A DNA stretch of 32,685 bases from Candidatus Eiseniibacteriota bacterium. Lineage in GTDB: Bacteria; Eisenbacteria; RBG-16-71-46. The stretch is taken from contig VBOT01000102.1 in assembly GCA_005893225.1 (NCBI GenBank), positions 1 through 32,685 of the forward strand, read 5' to 3'. Each line of letters begins with the position of its first letter. Within the stretch, counting starts at the first letter, position 1. Positions 16,458-23,200 of this stretch are shown here, in pieces. Below the pieces are notes generated by a model, which saw only the letters and a list, made by a program, of their open reading frames with translations, did not search any database and was not told the DNA's origin. The translations under genes and the position numbers were made by a program.

Positions 16458-16871
16458 ATGATGAAGCGCGCAGCCTTTCTCGCCGCTATCGCCGCTTGCG
16501 CGGCGCTCGCTCTCAACGCCCTGGCCGACAAGCCGGCGAGCGCGTCCGGTGAGGCGAAGGCGAAGCCCAAGGTCATGACGATCAAGGGGGAGATCGTGGA
16601 CACCGGGTGCTACCTCGGCCACGGGGCGAAGGGGGAGAAGCACAAGGAGTGCGCGACCAAGTGCGTCGCGGGAGGGATGCCGATCGGGCTGCTGACTGCG
16701 AACGGCAAGCTCTACCTGCTCACTCCCAACCACGACAGTGCCGACGCCTACAACCAGTGCAAGGACCTGGTGGCCTCGATGGTGGAAGTCACCGGGACCG
16801 TGATGGAGCGGAGCGGCATGATGGGACTGGACGTGACCGACGTGAAGGCGGCCGACGCGGTCGCCAAGTAA
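16458..16871 (+). CDS. Small exported Cys/His protein, paralogous to the CtaG N-terminal domain
   Basis: 137 residues from ATG 16458 (ATG 16461 also possible) with GAGGAGG upstream. Residues 1-24 are a signal peptide (AAFLAAIAACAALALNALA, then DK). A Lys/Ala-rich stretch leads into a compact beta domain: IKGEIVDTGC (Cys51), LGHGAKGEKHKEC (His55, His62, Cys65), Cys69, then GLLTANGKLYLL and VEVTGTV. The pattern suggests an OB-like barrel with a Cys-His metal or redox site, in the periplasm. I know of similar unannotated small exported proteins but no established function. The same C-x3-HG-x2-G-x5-C core forms the extra domain of the CtaG protein at 6962, suggesting a link to copper or oxidase biogenesis. 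This is inference. Confidence 0.8.
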   Translation: MMKRAAFLAAIAACAALALNALADKPASASGEAKAKPKVMTIKGEIVDTGCYLGHGAKGEKHKECATKCVAGGMPIGLLTANGKLYLLTPNHDSADAYNQCKDLVASMVEVTGTVMERSGMMGLDVTDVKAADAVAK

Positions 16872-17018
16872 GGCCTCCCGCAGGCAAGGCCGGAGGAGGG
16901 GAGCGGGCTCCGGAGCCACGATGGGCGCGTGGCGCGGGATCGAGGCTTCGCGAACCCGCGCCACCGAGCCCGCCTCCCGGGCGGCCGGGCGGGAGATGGT
17001 GGAGCGGGCCTGGAGCCT

Positions 17019-17120
17019 TTAGCGGCGCGAGGCCTTGCGGGCCACGCGCTCACGCTCCTTCTTCTTGCGGGCGTTGGTTCGCGCTTTCTTGCGCCGCAGG
17101 CGGTGCTTGAACGAGGTCAT
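17019..17120 (-). CDS. Very small basic protein (33 residues)
   Basis: The frame is open upstream, but the composition changes at the ATG at 17120 and a promoter lies 42 bp before it. Of 33 residues, 17 are Lys or Arg (FKHRLRRKKARTNARKKKERE and onward), with a few Ala/Asn/Glu, predicting one long helix. Such composition is typical of small ribosome- or RNA-binding proteins; bTHX and bS22-like proteins are comparable in size, but I see no clear match. The ribosome site is weak (GGGGAT). The neighbour upstream on the same strand is an unknown 150-residue protein. Translation is probable, not proven. Confidence 0.55.
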   Translation of the reverse strand: MTSFKHRLRRKKARTNARKKKERERVARKASRR

Positions 17121-17161
17121 GGATCCCCGAGAATGAGGGCCGACTTCACGAGCGAGCGGCC

Positions 17162-17191
17162 AATCTAGCTCACCGCCGCTCGAGATCGCAA
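17162..17191 (-). promoter_or_regulatory. Predicted promoter of the 33-residue basic protein
   Basis: Minus strand: TTGCGA (17186-17191), 18-bp spacer, TAGATT (17162-17167). It lies in the 142-bp gap after the 17263-17715 gene and would give a leader of about 35 nt. Confidence 0.5.
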
Positions 17192-17262
17192 GCAGCCGGG
17201 AAGACCTCGGGGCGTCCCCGATCGGGGCGTCGCGCCCGCTTCGAGGCCGGAGGGCGCGGCGA

Positions 17263-17715
17263 TCAGGCCACGCGGGAGTCGAGAACCTTCCTCGCCAGCT
17301 CCTCGGCTGCCTCGCGTTCGCGGATCTCCAGCACCGCATTCACCACCACATAGATGCTGAGGTTGTTGGTGCCAGGATCGGCGGGGAATATGAAGAAGCC
17401 CTCGCGGCGCGGCGAATAGGCCAGCGAGTATCCGCACAGGAGCTCGCCGTCCGGGAAGAGCACCGCGATCTTCACGCCGAAGGAGTTCTCCGTCGGGGCC
17501 CTCAGGAAGCCGCGCAGATCCATCCGCACCGGGTCTCCCGCGAGGTTCCTCACGAAGAAAACCGCCTTGAGCTGATTGAGGCGGACCTGGGTCGGCGCGC
17601 CGCCGGATGGCGGCGTCACGTGGAAGGCCGGACGGCTGGGGGAGAAATCCTGACAGCCCCCCTTGACGACCCTGCCGTCGATCAAGTGAGCGACGACCTC
17701 GTTCGGTCGGGACAT
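17263..17715 (-). CDS. Unknown protein, DUF6982-like
   Basis: 150 residues; the ATG at 17715 is preceded by GGAGGG. The sequence opens with VVAHLIDGRVVKGGCQDFSP, followed by FHV, a QVRLNQLKAVFFVR strand pair and a later segment (GVKIAVLFPDGELLCGYSL, EGFFIFPAD, NNLSIYVVVNAVLEI). These repeated DG-x-x-x-x-G strands resemble proteins annotated as DUF6982, which from memory are sometimes linked to PilZ-like or c-di-GMP-related families; I have no direct evidence for a function here. There is no signal peptide. The gap upstream holds two strong inverted repeats. The protein is probably cytoplasmic and transcribed alone. Confidence 0.75.
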   Translation of the reverse strand: MSRPNEVVAHLIDGRVVKGGCQDFSPSRPAFHVTPPSGGAPTQVRLNQLKAVFFVRNLAGDPVRMDLRGFLRAPTENSFGVKIAVLFPDGELLCGYSLAYSPRREGFFIFPADPGTNNLSIYVVVNAVLEIREREAAEELARKVLDSRVA

Positions 17716-17794
17716 GCACCCTCCGTGGTCCGTGGCGCGGGGAAAAAAGCCGTCGCGCCGGGCCCGTCGATCATCCCCTTTCGGCGGGGACCGC

Positions 17795-17823
17795 GGGATG
17801 CCTGTGTTTTCGGCAGGCGTCCC
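17795..17823. repeat. Hairpin in the gap upstream of the DUF6982-like gene
   Basis: Arms GGGATGCCTG (17795-17804) and CAGGCGTCCC (17814-17823) pair over 10 bp with one G-T pair and a 9-nt loop. No T-tract follows in either direction, so it is not a classical terminator. Confidence 0.5.
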
Positions 17824-17827
17824 ACCG

Positions 17828-17872
17828 CGCTTGAACGTGAAAATCTTGGAGAAGAGAGCCTACGTTCAAGCG
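17828..17872. repeat. 11-bp perfect inverted repeat with 23-bp centre
   Basis: CGCTTGAACGT (17828-17838) and ACGTTCAAGCG (17862-17872) are exact reverse complements. The centre is purine-rich. It lies just downstream of the Cys-rich gene stop and upstream of the DUF6982-like gene. It may be an mRNA 3' stem or a protein-binding site; nothing in the sequence decides between them. Confidence 0.55.
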
Positions 17873-17909
17873 AACAGCCCGGCGCGACTCGGAAACGGAG
17901 GAAGTCCGG

Positions 17910-18287
17910 TTAGTTGCCTCCGGTACCGGCACCCTCGTTGTAGCAGCTGCGCTTGCACTCCTGCATGTCGCGGACGCACTGCTTGTGCATGGCCTGGTGC
18001 AGCGTGTTCTCAGCCTTCTTGCAGGAATTGTCGTTGCCGCAGGTTCTCAGCGTCGACTTGTGGCGCGCTTCCTCGCCACGCCGGCACGCCTTGTACTTCT
18101 CGTTGCACTGGTGGACGCAATCGCTGCGCGCGTTCAGACCAGGATTGGACCTTAGGTCCACTCCGGTCACCGTGTCGCCGACGAGGCGACACTGGCTGAG
18201 GCCAACGGCAGTCAGCCCCAGAACTGCCGCAAGCGCAACGAAGGCGAAGCCCCGGCGAACGCGCGGGTTGCGGTGATCGATGTTCAT
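17910..18287 (-). CDS. Small exported cysteine-rich protein with mirror-symmetric Cys spacing
   Basis: 125 residues from the ATG at 18287, which has GGAGG at proper distance. A frame-extending ATG at 18377 lacks a ribosome site and would bury the signal peptide. Residues 12-33 form a signal sequence (FAFVALAAVLGLTAVGL) ending in SQC, a poor lipobox. The mature part is hydrophilic and predicted helical with eight cysteines: C57-x3-C61-x6-C68, C83-x5-C89 and C104-x6-C111-x3-C115. The first and last groups are mirror images, as expected for an antiparallel helical hairpin stapled by disulfides (CHCH-like geometry). The function is unknown. A TAAAAT -10 lies at 18342-18347 (minus strand). Base composition is less GC-rich than its neighbours. 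Confidence 0.72.
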   Translation of the reverse strand: MNIDHRNPRVRRGFAFVALAAVLGLTAVGLSQCRLVGDTVTGVDLRSNPGLNARSDCVHQCNEKYKACRRGEEARHKSTLRTCGNDNSCKKAENTLHQAMHKQCVRDMQECKRSCYNEGAGTGGN

Positions 18288-18409
18288 CGCGGTCCTCCAT
18301 CTCCTCGCGCACGGCCAAGGGAGGGCCTGTGGCGCAGAGCATTTTACGTCCTCCTTGACGAAGCGTGGCACAACCATCCTTGGTCGCGCAGTGGCCTGAA
18401 AACTCTCGC

Positions 18410-20428
18410 TTACAACTCGTGTCTCCAGCTCGCACCGACGCTCAGGCTCTCAAAGTTGAGCGCCGCTATGCGCAGCCGCAACCCGAAACCGAGCCCGACT
18501 CCGGCTCCCACGTTCCACTTCTCGGAATCGTACTCGACTCGGGCTGCCACGTCCCGCCAAGGCGACACCTCGAAAGCCCCGAAACCGCCGTCGAGGACAT
18601 GGCGAGTCGCTGTGAAGACACGAGGAGCATAACCCAAACTGATACGGTTTTGCACGTGAAGAATTGCGGATGGCATCCCAACCACCATATAACTCGAGTG
18701 AAAGCGCCGCGTGCCCTCGATGTCCTCGACGCCCACCGCGAGACCCGGCTGCCATGGGCGCGGGGTTAGCAGCATCAAACGAAAGCTCGCCATGTGGTCC
18801 GTATCCGTTGTGATTCGGCTGCTCGGGTCATCCCGTGCAAAACCGTGGAGGCCAGGAACGCGCGTAAACCGTAGCCCGATCTCGGTATGGGGCAGAACAC
18901 CCAGCGCGCCGAAATAAGGCTCATTGGCGTGAGAGCCGCGGGCATCGTAGGCCCAAGCCTTGGGGATGCGGTTGTAGCCGAGTTCGACGCTGCGATCCTG
19001 CATCACGCCGGCCCAGGGCGTGTTGATGAAGCCCGTCATGCCGGTGAAGGAGACCCAGTCCGCTTCCCCGGATCCGGCGCGCCGCGGCGAGCCACTGAGA
19101 GCGCGCTGGTAGCGGTCGCGATTCGCCTCCAGGGCGGGCATGCTGAGCTGCCGAAGGAAGTCCTCTCGGGACGCCACGCCGCCGACGAAAGTTCCCACCG
19201 GAGTGGCGTCGGTGCGGTAGTTGGCGGGGAAGCGTTCGATCGGCTGGAGCCTCACGACGTCGTGGCTCGAGCGCACCATCGGCGGGACCGGCAGGACCAC
19301 CCGCACGCCTTTGATGTTGTATCCCTCGGCGCGCACGTTGAAGAGCGCGAAGTCCAGATCGCCGAGCGTGCGGCGAAACTCGAGCTCCGCGCCGCGGTCG
19401 CCGTAGAGGAACCGGCCGGCACGCACGCGCACCGCGACGTCGTAGATCGGCGCGCGCCACGTGAGGCCCCCGAACGAGCTCCACCGCCGCATCGGAGAGT
19501 AAGTCGCGCCCTCCTCGGGAAAGGCGGCGAACCCGGTGAGATCGGCCTGGGTGTCGACCAGCAGCCGCCCCTGCGCGAGCGGCCGCGCGGCTCCTACCGA
19601 TACGCCGTAGCGGTTGTCCGCGAACAGGCCGGCGGTCGCGGAGGCGAGGGCCACTCGCGGCACCCAGGCGAACTGTTCGAGGGTCACGAGCCCGGGCCGG
19701 AGTTGCTCCACGTCGGGGTGGAGGTTGTTGAAGACGAAATCGTTGTAGACCGGGATCACGAGCGTCGCCGTGGCCCTGGCGCCGGGCCACGGGCTGTAGC
19801 GCAGGCGCGGCTCGATCTGGAAGCGGAACTGGATCGGCTCGGTGATCCGGCCGAGCTCGTAGGCCACCAGGGGGCCGACCACGAGATCGAGCGTGCGCGA
19901 CGTCGGCGACAGCCGGCGGCCCCTCGGCGCGGGCTGGAAGTCGCGATCGCTCGGGTAGCGGACCGTGAAGCGGGGCGCCTGGGGCGGCCCGGCCACCGAG
20001 ACCGCCGCCGCCACGAGATCGAGGCGCCGCTCGTAGGCCACCAGCGAATCGTCGCGCAGCCGGGCCAGCAGGCCCAGGCACTCCGCGCTGTGCCGGTAGC
20101 GCCGGTTCTCGAACGTGAGGCGCGTGCCGGCCGGGTCGGATTCGATCGCGACGTTCTCGAACCCCGCGTCGATGAGCTTCCGCGCCTGGGCGGCGGCCGA
20201 GCGATCGGCCGGGTCTGCCGGCCCGCCGAGAGCCGCCGCGATCCCGTCACCCGGGCGTCTCGGCCCCCGGCGTGCCGAATCGGGCGCCGCCGCCGCGGAC
20301 CCGGCCTTCGCCGCGGCTTCCTTGCCGGTCGTCAGGGTGGGAGCGAGCAACGCCAGCGCGGCCGCGGCCACGACGATCGGGAACCGCGGCGGCCAGGGCG
20401 CCGCCGATGGATGAGGCCGGGGGATCAC
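18410..20428 (-). CDS. YjbH-like outer-membrane protein
   Basis: 672 residues from GTG 20428. An upstream ATG at 20479 lies at the predicted promoter, before the transcription start, so it is unlikely. The N-terminus (RPHPSAAPWPPRFP, then IVVAAAALALLAPTL) is a signal peptide. Residues ~40-100 are a linker. The rest is beta-rich, with repeated amphipathic strands and turn motifs, and contains WVSFTGMTGFINTPWAGVMQDRSVELGYN, typical of the YjbH family. YjbH-type proteins are predicted outer-membrane barrels connected with exopolysaccharide export. The chain ends in ASWRHEL rather than an aromatic residue. No yjbEFG or polysaccharide genes are adjacent. The Cys-rich protein gene follows 122 nt downstream. 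Confidence 0.78.
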   Translation of the reverse strand: MIPRPHPSAAPWPPRFPIVVAAAALALLAPTLTTGKEAAAKAGSAAAAPDSARRGPRRPGDGIAAALGGPADPADRSAAAQARKLIDAGFENVAIESDPAGTRLTFENRRYRHSAECLGLLARLRDDSLVAYERRLDLVAAAVSVAGPPQAPRFTVRYPSDRDFQPAPRGRRLSPTSRTLDLVVGPLVAYELGRITEPIQFRFQIEPRLRYSPWPGARATATLVIPVYNDFVFNNLHPDVEQLRPGLVTLEQFAWVPRVALASATAGLFADNRYGVSVGAARPLAQGRLLVDTQADLTGFAAFPEEGATYSPMRRWSSFGGLTWRAPIYDVAVRVRAGRFLYGDRGAELEFRRTLGDLDFALFNVRAEGYNIKGVRVVLPVPPMVRSSHDVVRLQPIERFPANYRTDATPVGTFVGGVASREDFLRQLSMPALEANRDRYQRALSGSPRRAGSGEADWVSFTGMTGFINTPWAGVMQDRSVELGYNRIPKAWAYDARGSHANEPYFGALGVLPHTEIGLRFTRVPGLHGFARDDPSSRITTDTDHMASFRLMLLTPRPWQPGLAVGVEDIEGTRRFHSSYMVVGMPSAILHVQNRISLGYAPRVFTATRHVLDGGFGAFEVSPWRDVAARVEYDSEKWNVGAGVGLGFGLRLRIAALNFESLSVGASWRHEL

Positions 20429-20467
20429 GTGGAGAGTGGGCCCTCGAAGATCTCGCAAGGGGACGCG

Positions 20468-20476
20468 AGTGTAGCA
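20468..20476 (-). promoter_or_regulatory. Extended -10 promoter of the YjbH-like gene
   Basis: TGCTACACT on the minus strand (TGN plus TACACT); no clear -35. The predicted start of transcription near 20461 leaves a leader of about 33 nt to GTG 20428 and excludes the ATG at 20479. Confidence 0.5.
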
Positions 20477-20535
20477 CATGGCCCGGCCGGGCAGGACGGA
20501 GTCTTCCACTTCCTTGTGAGCCCACCTCCTCGTGC

Positions 20536-20565
20536 TTGCTCCGCCTCGGGCGCCGCCGCTAGGCT
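20536..20565 (+). promoter_or_regulatory. Predicted promoter of the PA2779-C39-TPR operon
   Basis: TTGCTC (20536-20541), 18-bp spacer, TAGGCT (20560-20565). It is divergent from the YjbH promoter, about 60 bp away. Leader about 63 nt. Confidence 0.45.
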
Positions 20566-20634
20566 CTCGCGCTCGTGGGCCGTGGTCCGCGGTCTCGCCG
20601 CGAACCGAACCCATCCGGCCCAGGGAGGAAGCAG

Positions 20635-21036
20635 ATGAGAATGTTGCCCAAAAGCGTGCGCCTTTCAACCGCGCTGTTTCTCATCGTCCACGGGACCGCC
20701 CTGAACCTCTCGCCCGCGTTCGCGGGCCTGGCTCCCTCGCGCCTCTCCGGCGAGACCTCGATCGCCTCGACGCGGGACGCCGACCTGGTGCTGGTACGCC
20801 GCGCGCTGGAGCACCGGCTCGTGGCTCAGAAGCTCCGCGACTACGGCGTGGCGCGTGCCCAGGTCGAGAGCCGGCTCGCCGAGCTCTCGGACCGGGACCT
20901 TCACGACCTCGCCTCGGTCTCGAAGGGGCTCCCGAGCGGGAGCGACGGTCTCGGCTCGCTGGTGACGGTGCTCGTCATCATCCTGCTCGTGATCGTGATC
21001 CTGAAGCTCCTCAACAAAGAGATCGTCATCAAGTGA
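20635..21036 (+). CDS. PA2779 family membrane protein
   Basis: 133 residues; the ATG is preceded by AGGGAGGAAG, an excellent ribosome site. Residues 1-30 form a signal peptide or first membrane helix (ALFLIVHGTALNLSPAFA). A helical domain follows (VAQKLRDYGVARAQVESRLAELSDRDLHDLA). The C-terminus is a single membrane span (SLVTVLVIILLVIVILKLL) with a short positive tail. This layout is that of the PA2779 family, whose gene usually precedes a C39-like peptidase. The next start codon overlaps its stop (GTGA), so the genes are translationally coupled. The family's function is not established; a role as membrane partner of the peptidase is inference. Confidence 0.8.
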   Translation: MRMLPKSVRLSTALFLIVHGTALNLSPAFAGLAPSRLSGETSIASTRDADLVLVRRALEHRLVAQKLRDYGVARAQVESRLAELSDRDLHDLASVSKGLPSGSDGLGSLVTVLVIILLVIVILKLLNKEIVIK

Positions 21037-21539
21037 CGGCGGTCCTCGCGGCGGCGGCGGCCGCCTGGATCGCGGCCGCCCCTTCCGTGCGGGCGACGGC
21101 GCTCGCGGTGCCGGTGGTGCGGCAGGCGCCGGAGCGGTGCGGCCCGGCGGCCCTGGAGATGGTGATGCGCTTCTATGGGGCGGACTCCGCGGGGCCCCTG
21201 GCGCGGCGGGCCTACGATCCGGTCCTGAGGGGGGCGCTCATCACCGACCTGGCGGCGGCCGCCCGGCGGGGCGGTTTCCGGGCCGCCGTGGAGAGGCCGG
21301 GCGAGGACTCGCTGCGGGCGTTGCTCGGGGCGGGCGTTCCCCCCGTGCTGCTCTACGATCGAGGAGGGGGCCCGCTGGTGCGGCGCCACTACGGCGTGCT
21401 CGTGGGCTGGGATCCGGCGAGAGGAGAGTACGTGCTCCACGATGGTGGGGCCCTGCCGCGACGCATCGGCCGGGATGAGCTGATGCGGCGCTGGCGTGCC
21501 GCCGGCGGCCAGGCGCTGGTGGTGCGGCGGCCCGCCTGA
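21033..21539 (+). CDS. PA2778-like exported C39 family cysteine peptidase
   Basis: 168 residues from GTG 21033, which overlaps the stop of the PA2779-like gene by 4 nt. Residues 1-23 are a signal peptide (AVLAAAAAAWIAAAPSVRATA). The papain-like C39 core shows catalytic Cys36 in RCGPAALEMVM, His119 in RRHYGVLVGW and Asp137 in LHDGG. C39-like enzymes cleave after double-Gly leaders in exporters, but free-standing exported forms have unknown substrates. In Pseudomonas PA2778 the peptidase is followed by TPR repeats in one chain. Here the repeats are in the next gene, one nt away. Confidence 0.84.
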   Translation: MTAVLAAAAAAWIAAAPSVRATALAVPVVRQAPERCGPAALEMVMRFYGADSAGPLARRAYDPVLRGALITDLAAAARRGGFRAAVERPGEDSLRALLGAGVPPVLLYDRGGGPLVRRHYGVLVGWDPARGEYVLHDGGALPRRIGRDELMRRWRAAGGQALVVRRPA

Positions 21540-21540
21540 C

Positions 21541-22044
21541 GTGCGCCACCTGGCTGGGATTGCCTGGGCGGGGCTCGCGGCCACCCTGGCGGGCTGCGGC
21601 CACCTCGTCGTGCTCCACGATCCACTCTCCGCCTCCGAGCACAACGACCTGGGCGTGGCCTACGAGGCGCGCGGCGATCTCGACTTGGCGGCTCGCGAGT
21701 ACCGGCGCGCGCTGCGGCTCGACCGACGCCTCGCGCGTGCGCGCGTCAACCTGGGCAACGTTTCGGCCCGGGAAGGGCGCTGGGGCGACGCGGAGGCGTG
21801 CTACCGGCGCGCGCTGCGCGACCAGCCGGAGGACCCGGACGCCCTCAACAACCTGGCCCTCGCGCTGGTGCGCCGGGGCGGGGACCTGGCGGAGGCCGAG
21901 CGCCTGGCGCGGCGCGCGCTCGCGCGCTGTGGGCAGCCCGACTCCCTCTATCGATCGACCCTGGCCGAGGTCCGTGCGGCCCGCAGGCGAGGTCCCCGCC
22001 CGGGTCCCGCCGGGAGCGGAGAGGCCCCGAGCCGCCCGCCCTGA
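21541..22044 (+). CDS. TPR-repeat lipoprotein
   Basis: 167 residues from GTG 21541, one nt after the peptidase stop. The first ~20 residues form a lipoprotein signal with lipobox LAGC. Residues ~35-135 are about three tetratricopeptide repeats (NDLGVAYEARGDLDLAAREYRRAL, ARVNLGNVSAREGRWGDAEACYRRAL, ALNNLALALVRRGG-LAEAERLARRAL). The Pro/Arg-rich tail is unstructured. TPRs bind partner proteins. Together with the two upstream genes it reconstructs the PA2779-PA2778 module with the peptidase and TPR parts on separate chains. Confidence 0.82.
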   Translation: MRHLAGIAWAGLAATLAGCGHLVVLHDPLSASEHNDLGVAYEARGDLDLAAREYRRALRLDRRLARARVNLGNVSAREGRWGDAEACYRRALRDQPEDPDALNNLALALVRRGGDLAEAERLARRALARCGQPDSLYRSTLAEVRAARRRGPRPGPAGSGEAPSRPP

Positions 22045-22194
22045 CACCGCGACTGCCGGCGCCGGCGTCCCGGTGCACGAACGCGCCGGCTCCTCCGGCC
22101 CGCGGAGCGCCGCTTGAACGCCTGCCGGCGATGTGGGACCGTCCCCGGCCGCGGCTCACGATGGACGCACGATCTCATCCGGAAGGAGCACCTC

Positions 22195-22701
22195 ATGAAG
22201 ATGGCGTTTCGCTGCTTCGCAGCCTTGATGACCCTGGCCGCCCTCGGATGCCAGCAATCCGGCACCGGCGGCTCGACGGCCGCGACGACCTCGAGCTCGT
22301 CCTCCTCGTCGTCACCCCAGGGCACGGCCGCGGAGCCTTCGGTGAACCCCGATGCCGCGGCGGGCGAGAAGGCGGTCGCCGGCCTCAAGATCGATGACCT
22401 CAAGGTCGGCGAGGGCGCCGTGGCCGAGACCGGAAAGACGGTCAAGGTCCATTACACCGGCACCCTCACCGACGGGACCAAGTTCGACAGCTCGCTGGAC
22501 CGTGGCGAGCCGTTCAGTTTCCAGCTCGGCGCCGGCCAGGTCATCAGGGGATGGGATGAAGGGGTGAAGGGAATGCGCGTGGGCGGGAAGCGCAAGCTCA
22601 CGATCCCTCCGGACATGGGCTACGGCGCGGCTGGAGCACCTCCGAAGATTCCACCGAACGCGACCCTGATGTTCGAGATCGAGCTCCTCGAGGTCCAGTA
22701 G
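22195..22701 (+). CDS. FKBP-type peptidyl-prolyl isomerase, lipoprotein
   Basis: 168 residues; ATG 22195 follows GGAAGGAG. The signal ends in the lipobox LAALGC (Cys19), giving a lipid-anchored periplasmic protein. A Ser/Thr/Gly linker (residues 22-60) precedes the FKBP domain (~64-168). Its blocks are [59 protein letters not shown] and the C-terminal [10 protein letters not shown], carrying the usual aromatic pocket residues (Tyr, Phe, Asp, Phe, Val-Ile, Trp, Tyr, Phe). It catalyses cis-trans isomerisation at proline during folding of exported proteins. It is monocistronic; no firm promoter is seen in the 150-bp gap upstream. Confidence 0.93.
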   Translation: MKMAFRCFAALMTLAALGCQQSGTGGSTAATTSSSSSSSSPQGTAAEPSVNPDAAAGEKAVAGLKIDDLKVGEGAVAETGKTVKVHYTGTLTDGTKFDSSLDRGEPFSFQLGAGQVIRGWDEGVKGMRVGGKRKLTIPPDMGYGAAGAPPKIPPNATLMFEIELLEVQ

Positions 22702-22746
22702 TGACGGCTCGGTGCCGCGAAATCGGCTTCCGTGATCGCGGTGGGA

Positions 22747-22779
22747 AAGCAATGGGATCAATTGTCGAAACAATTGCTT
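22747..22779. promoter_or_regulatory. AT-rich inverted repeats overlapping the csp -35 box (candidate operator)
   Basis: CAATTG (22759-22764) and CAATTG (22771-22776) flank TCGAAA. An outer pair AAGCAAT (22747-22753) / ATTGCTT (22773-22779) overlaps the TTG of the -35. The site stands out as AT-rich in a GC-rich region, as expected for a repressor or activator site. Confidence 0.4.
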
Positions 22780-22807
22780 GACCGGTGGGCCGGGGGCGGG
22801 GCAAACT
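22778..22807 (+). promoter_or_regulatory. Predicted promoter of the cold-shock protein gene
   Basis: TTGACC (22778-22783), 18-bp spacer, CAAACT (22802-22807). The predicted transcript has an unusually long leader of about 170 nt, as csp mRNAs often do. Confidence 0.5.
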
Positions 22808-22841
22808 TCTCATCGTCGGAGCCGCGCCGGCGGAAGAGCGC

Positions 22842-22967
22842 GAAAGCAACGCAGCCGCGGACAGGTGGGTTCGCGGCTGCTTTCGTGCTCGGGGGTCTCG
22901 CGCCCCGACCGTACTCGACGACGCGCGATCGTCGTCCGAACCGCGTAGCGGGGACCTCGAGTCCCCG
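22842..22967 (+). promoter_or_regulatory. Structured 5' leader of the cold-shock mRNA
   Basis: Three hairpins are readable. GCAGCCGCG (22851-22859) pairs with CGCGGCTGC (22872-22880), extended by GAAA/TTTC across a 5-nt bulge. TCGGGG (22889-22894) pairs with CCCCGA (22903-22908). CGGGGAC (22949-22955) pairs with GTCCCCG (22961-22967). The last ends six nt before the AAGGAG ribosome site. The layout suggests temperature- or factor-dependent control of translation. Confidence 0.45.
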
Positions 22968-22984
22968 GAGCTAAGGAGTCTGCA

Positions 22985-23200
22985 GTGGCTACTGGTACAG
23001 TGAAGTGGTTCAACGACGCCAAGGGTTTTGGATTCATATCCCAGGAAGGCGGGGAGGACGTGTTCGTTCACTTCTCGGCCATCCAAGCGGACGGTTTCAA
23101 GACGCTGGCCGAAGGCGAACGGGTGGAGTTCGAGATCACGCGGGGACCGAAGGGACTCCAGGCGGCGAACGTGCGTCGCACCGCAACGGCGGCGTCGTAG
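22985..23200 (+). CDS. Cold-shock protein, CspA family
   Basis: 71 residues from GTG 22985, with AAGGAG upstream. It is a single OB-fold cold-shock domain with RNP-1 KGFGFIS and RNP-2 VFVHFSAI motifs, and the starting GTVKWFN. It binds single-stranded RNA and DNA and acts as RNA chaperone. The long hairpin-containing leader and AT-rich promoter site point to post-transcriptional and transcriptional control. It is monocistronic. Confidence 0.97.
   Translation: MATGTVKWFNDAKGFGFISQEGGEDVFVHFSAIQADGFKTLAEGERVEFEITRGPKGLQAANVRRTATAAS

Noticed and set aside
20429-20668. Upstream extension of the YjbH-like frame, including ATG 20479
   Set aside because: The extension crosses the predicted promoter and the opposite operon's promoter; the signal peptide begins at GTG 20428.
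22264-22340. Ser/Thr-rich stretch in the FKBP protein as a frameshift or repeat artefact
   Set aside because: It is a normal flexible linker between a lipid anchor and a folded domain, in one uninterrupted frame.
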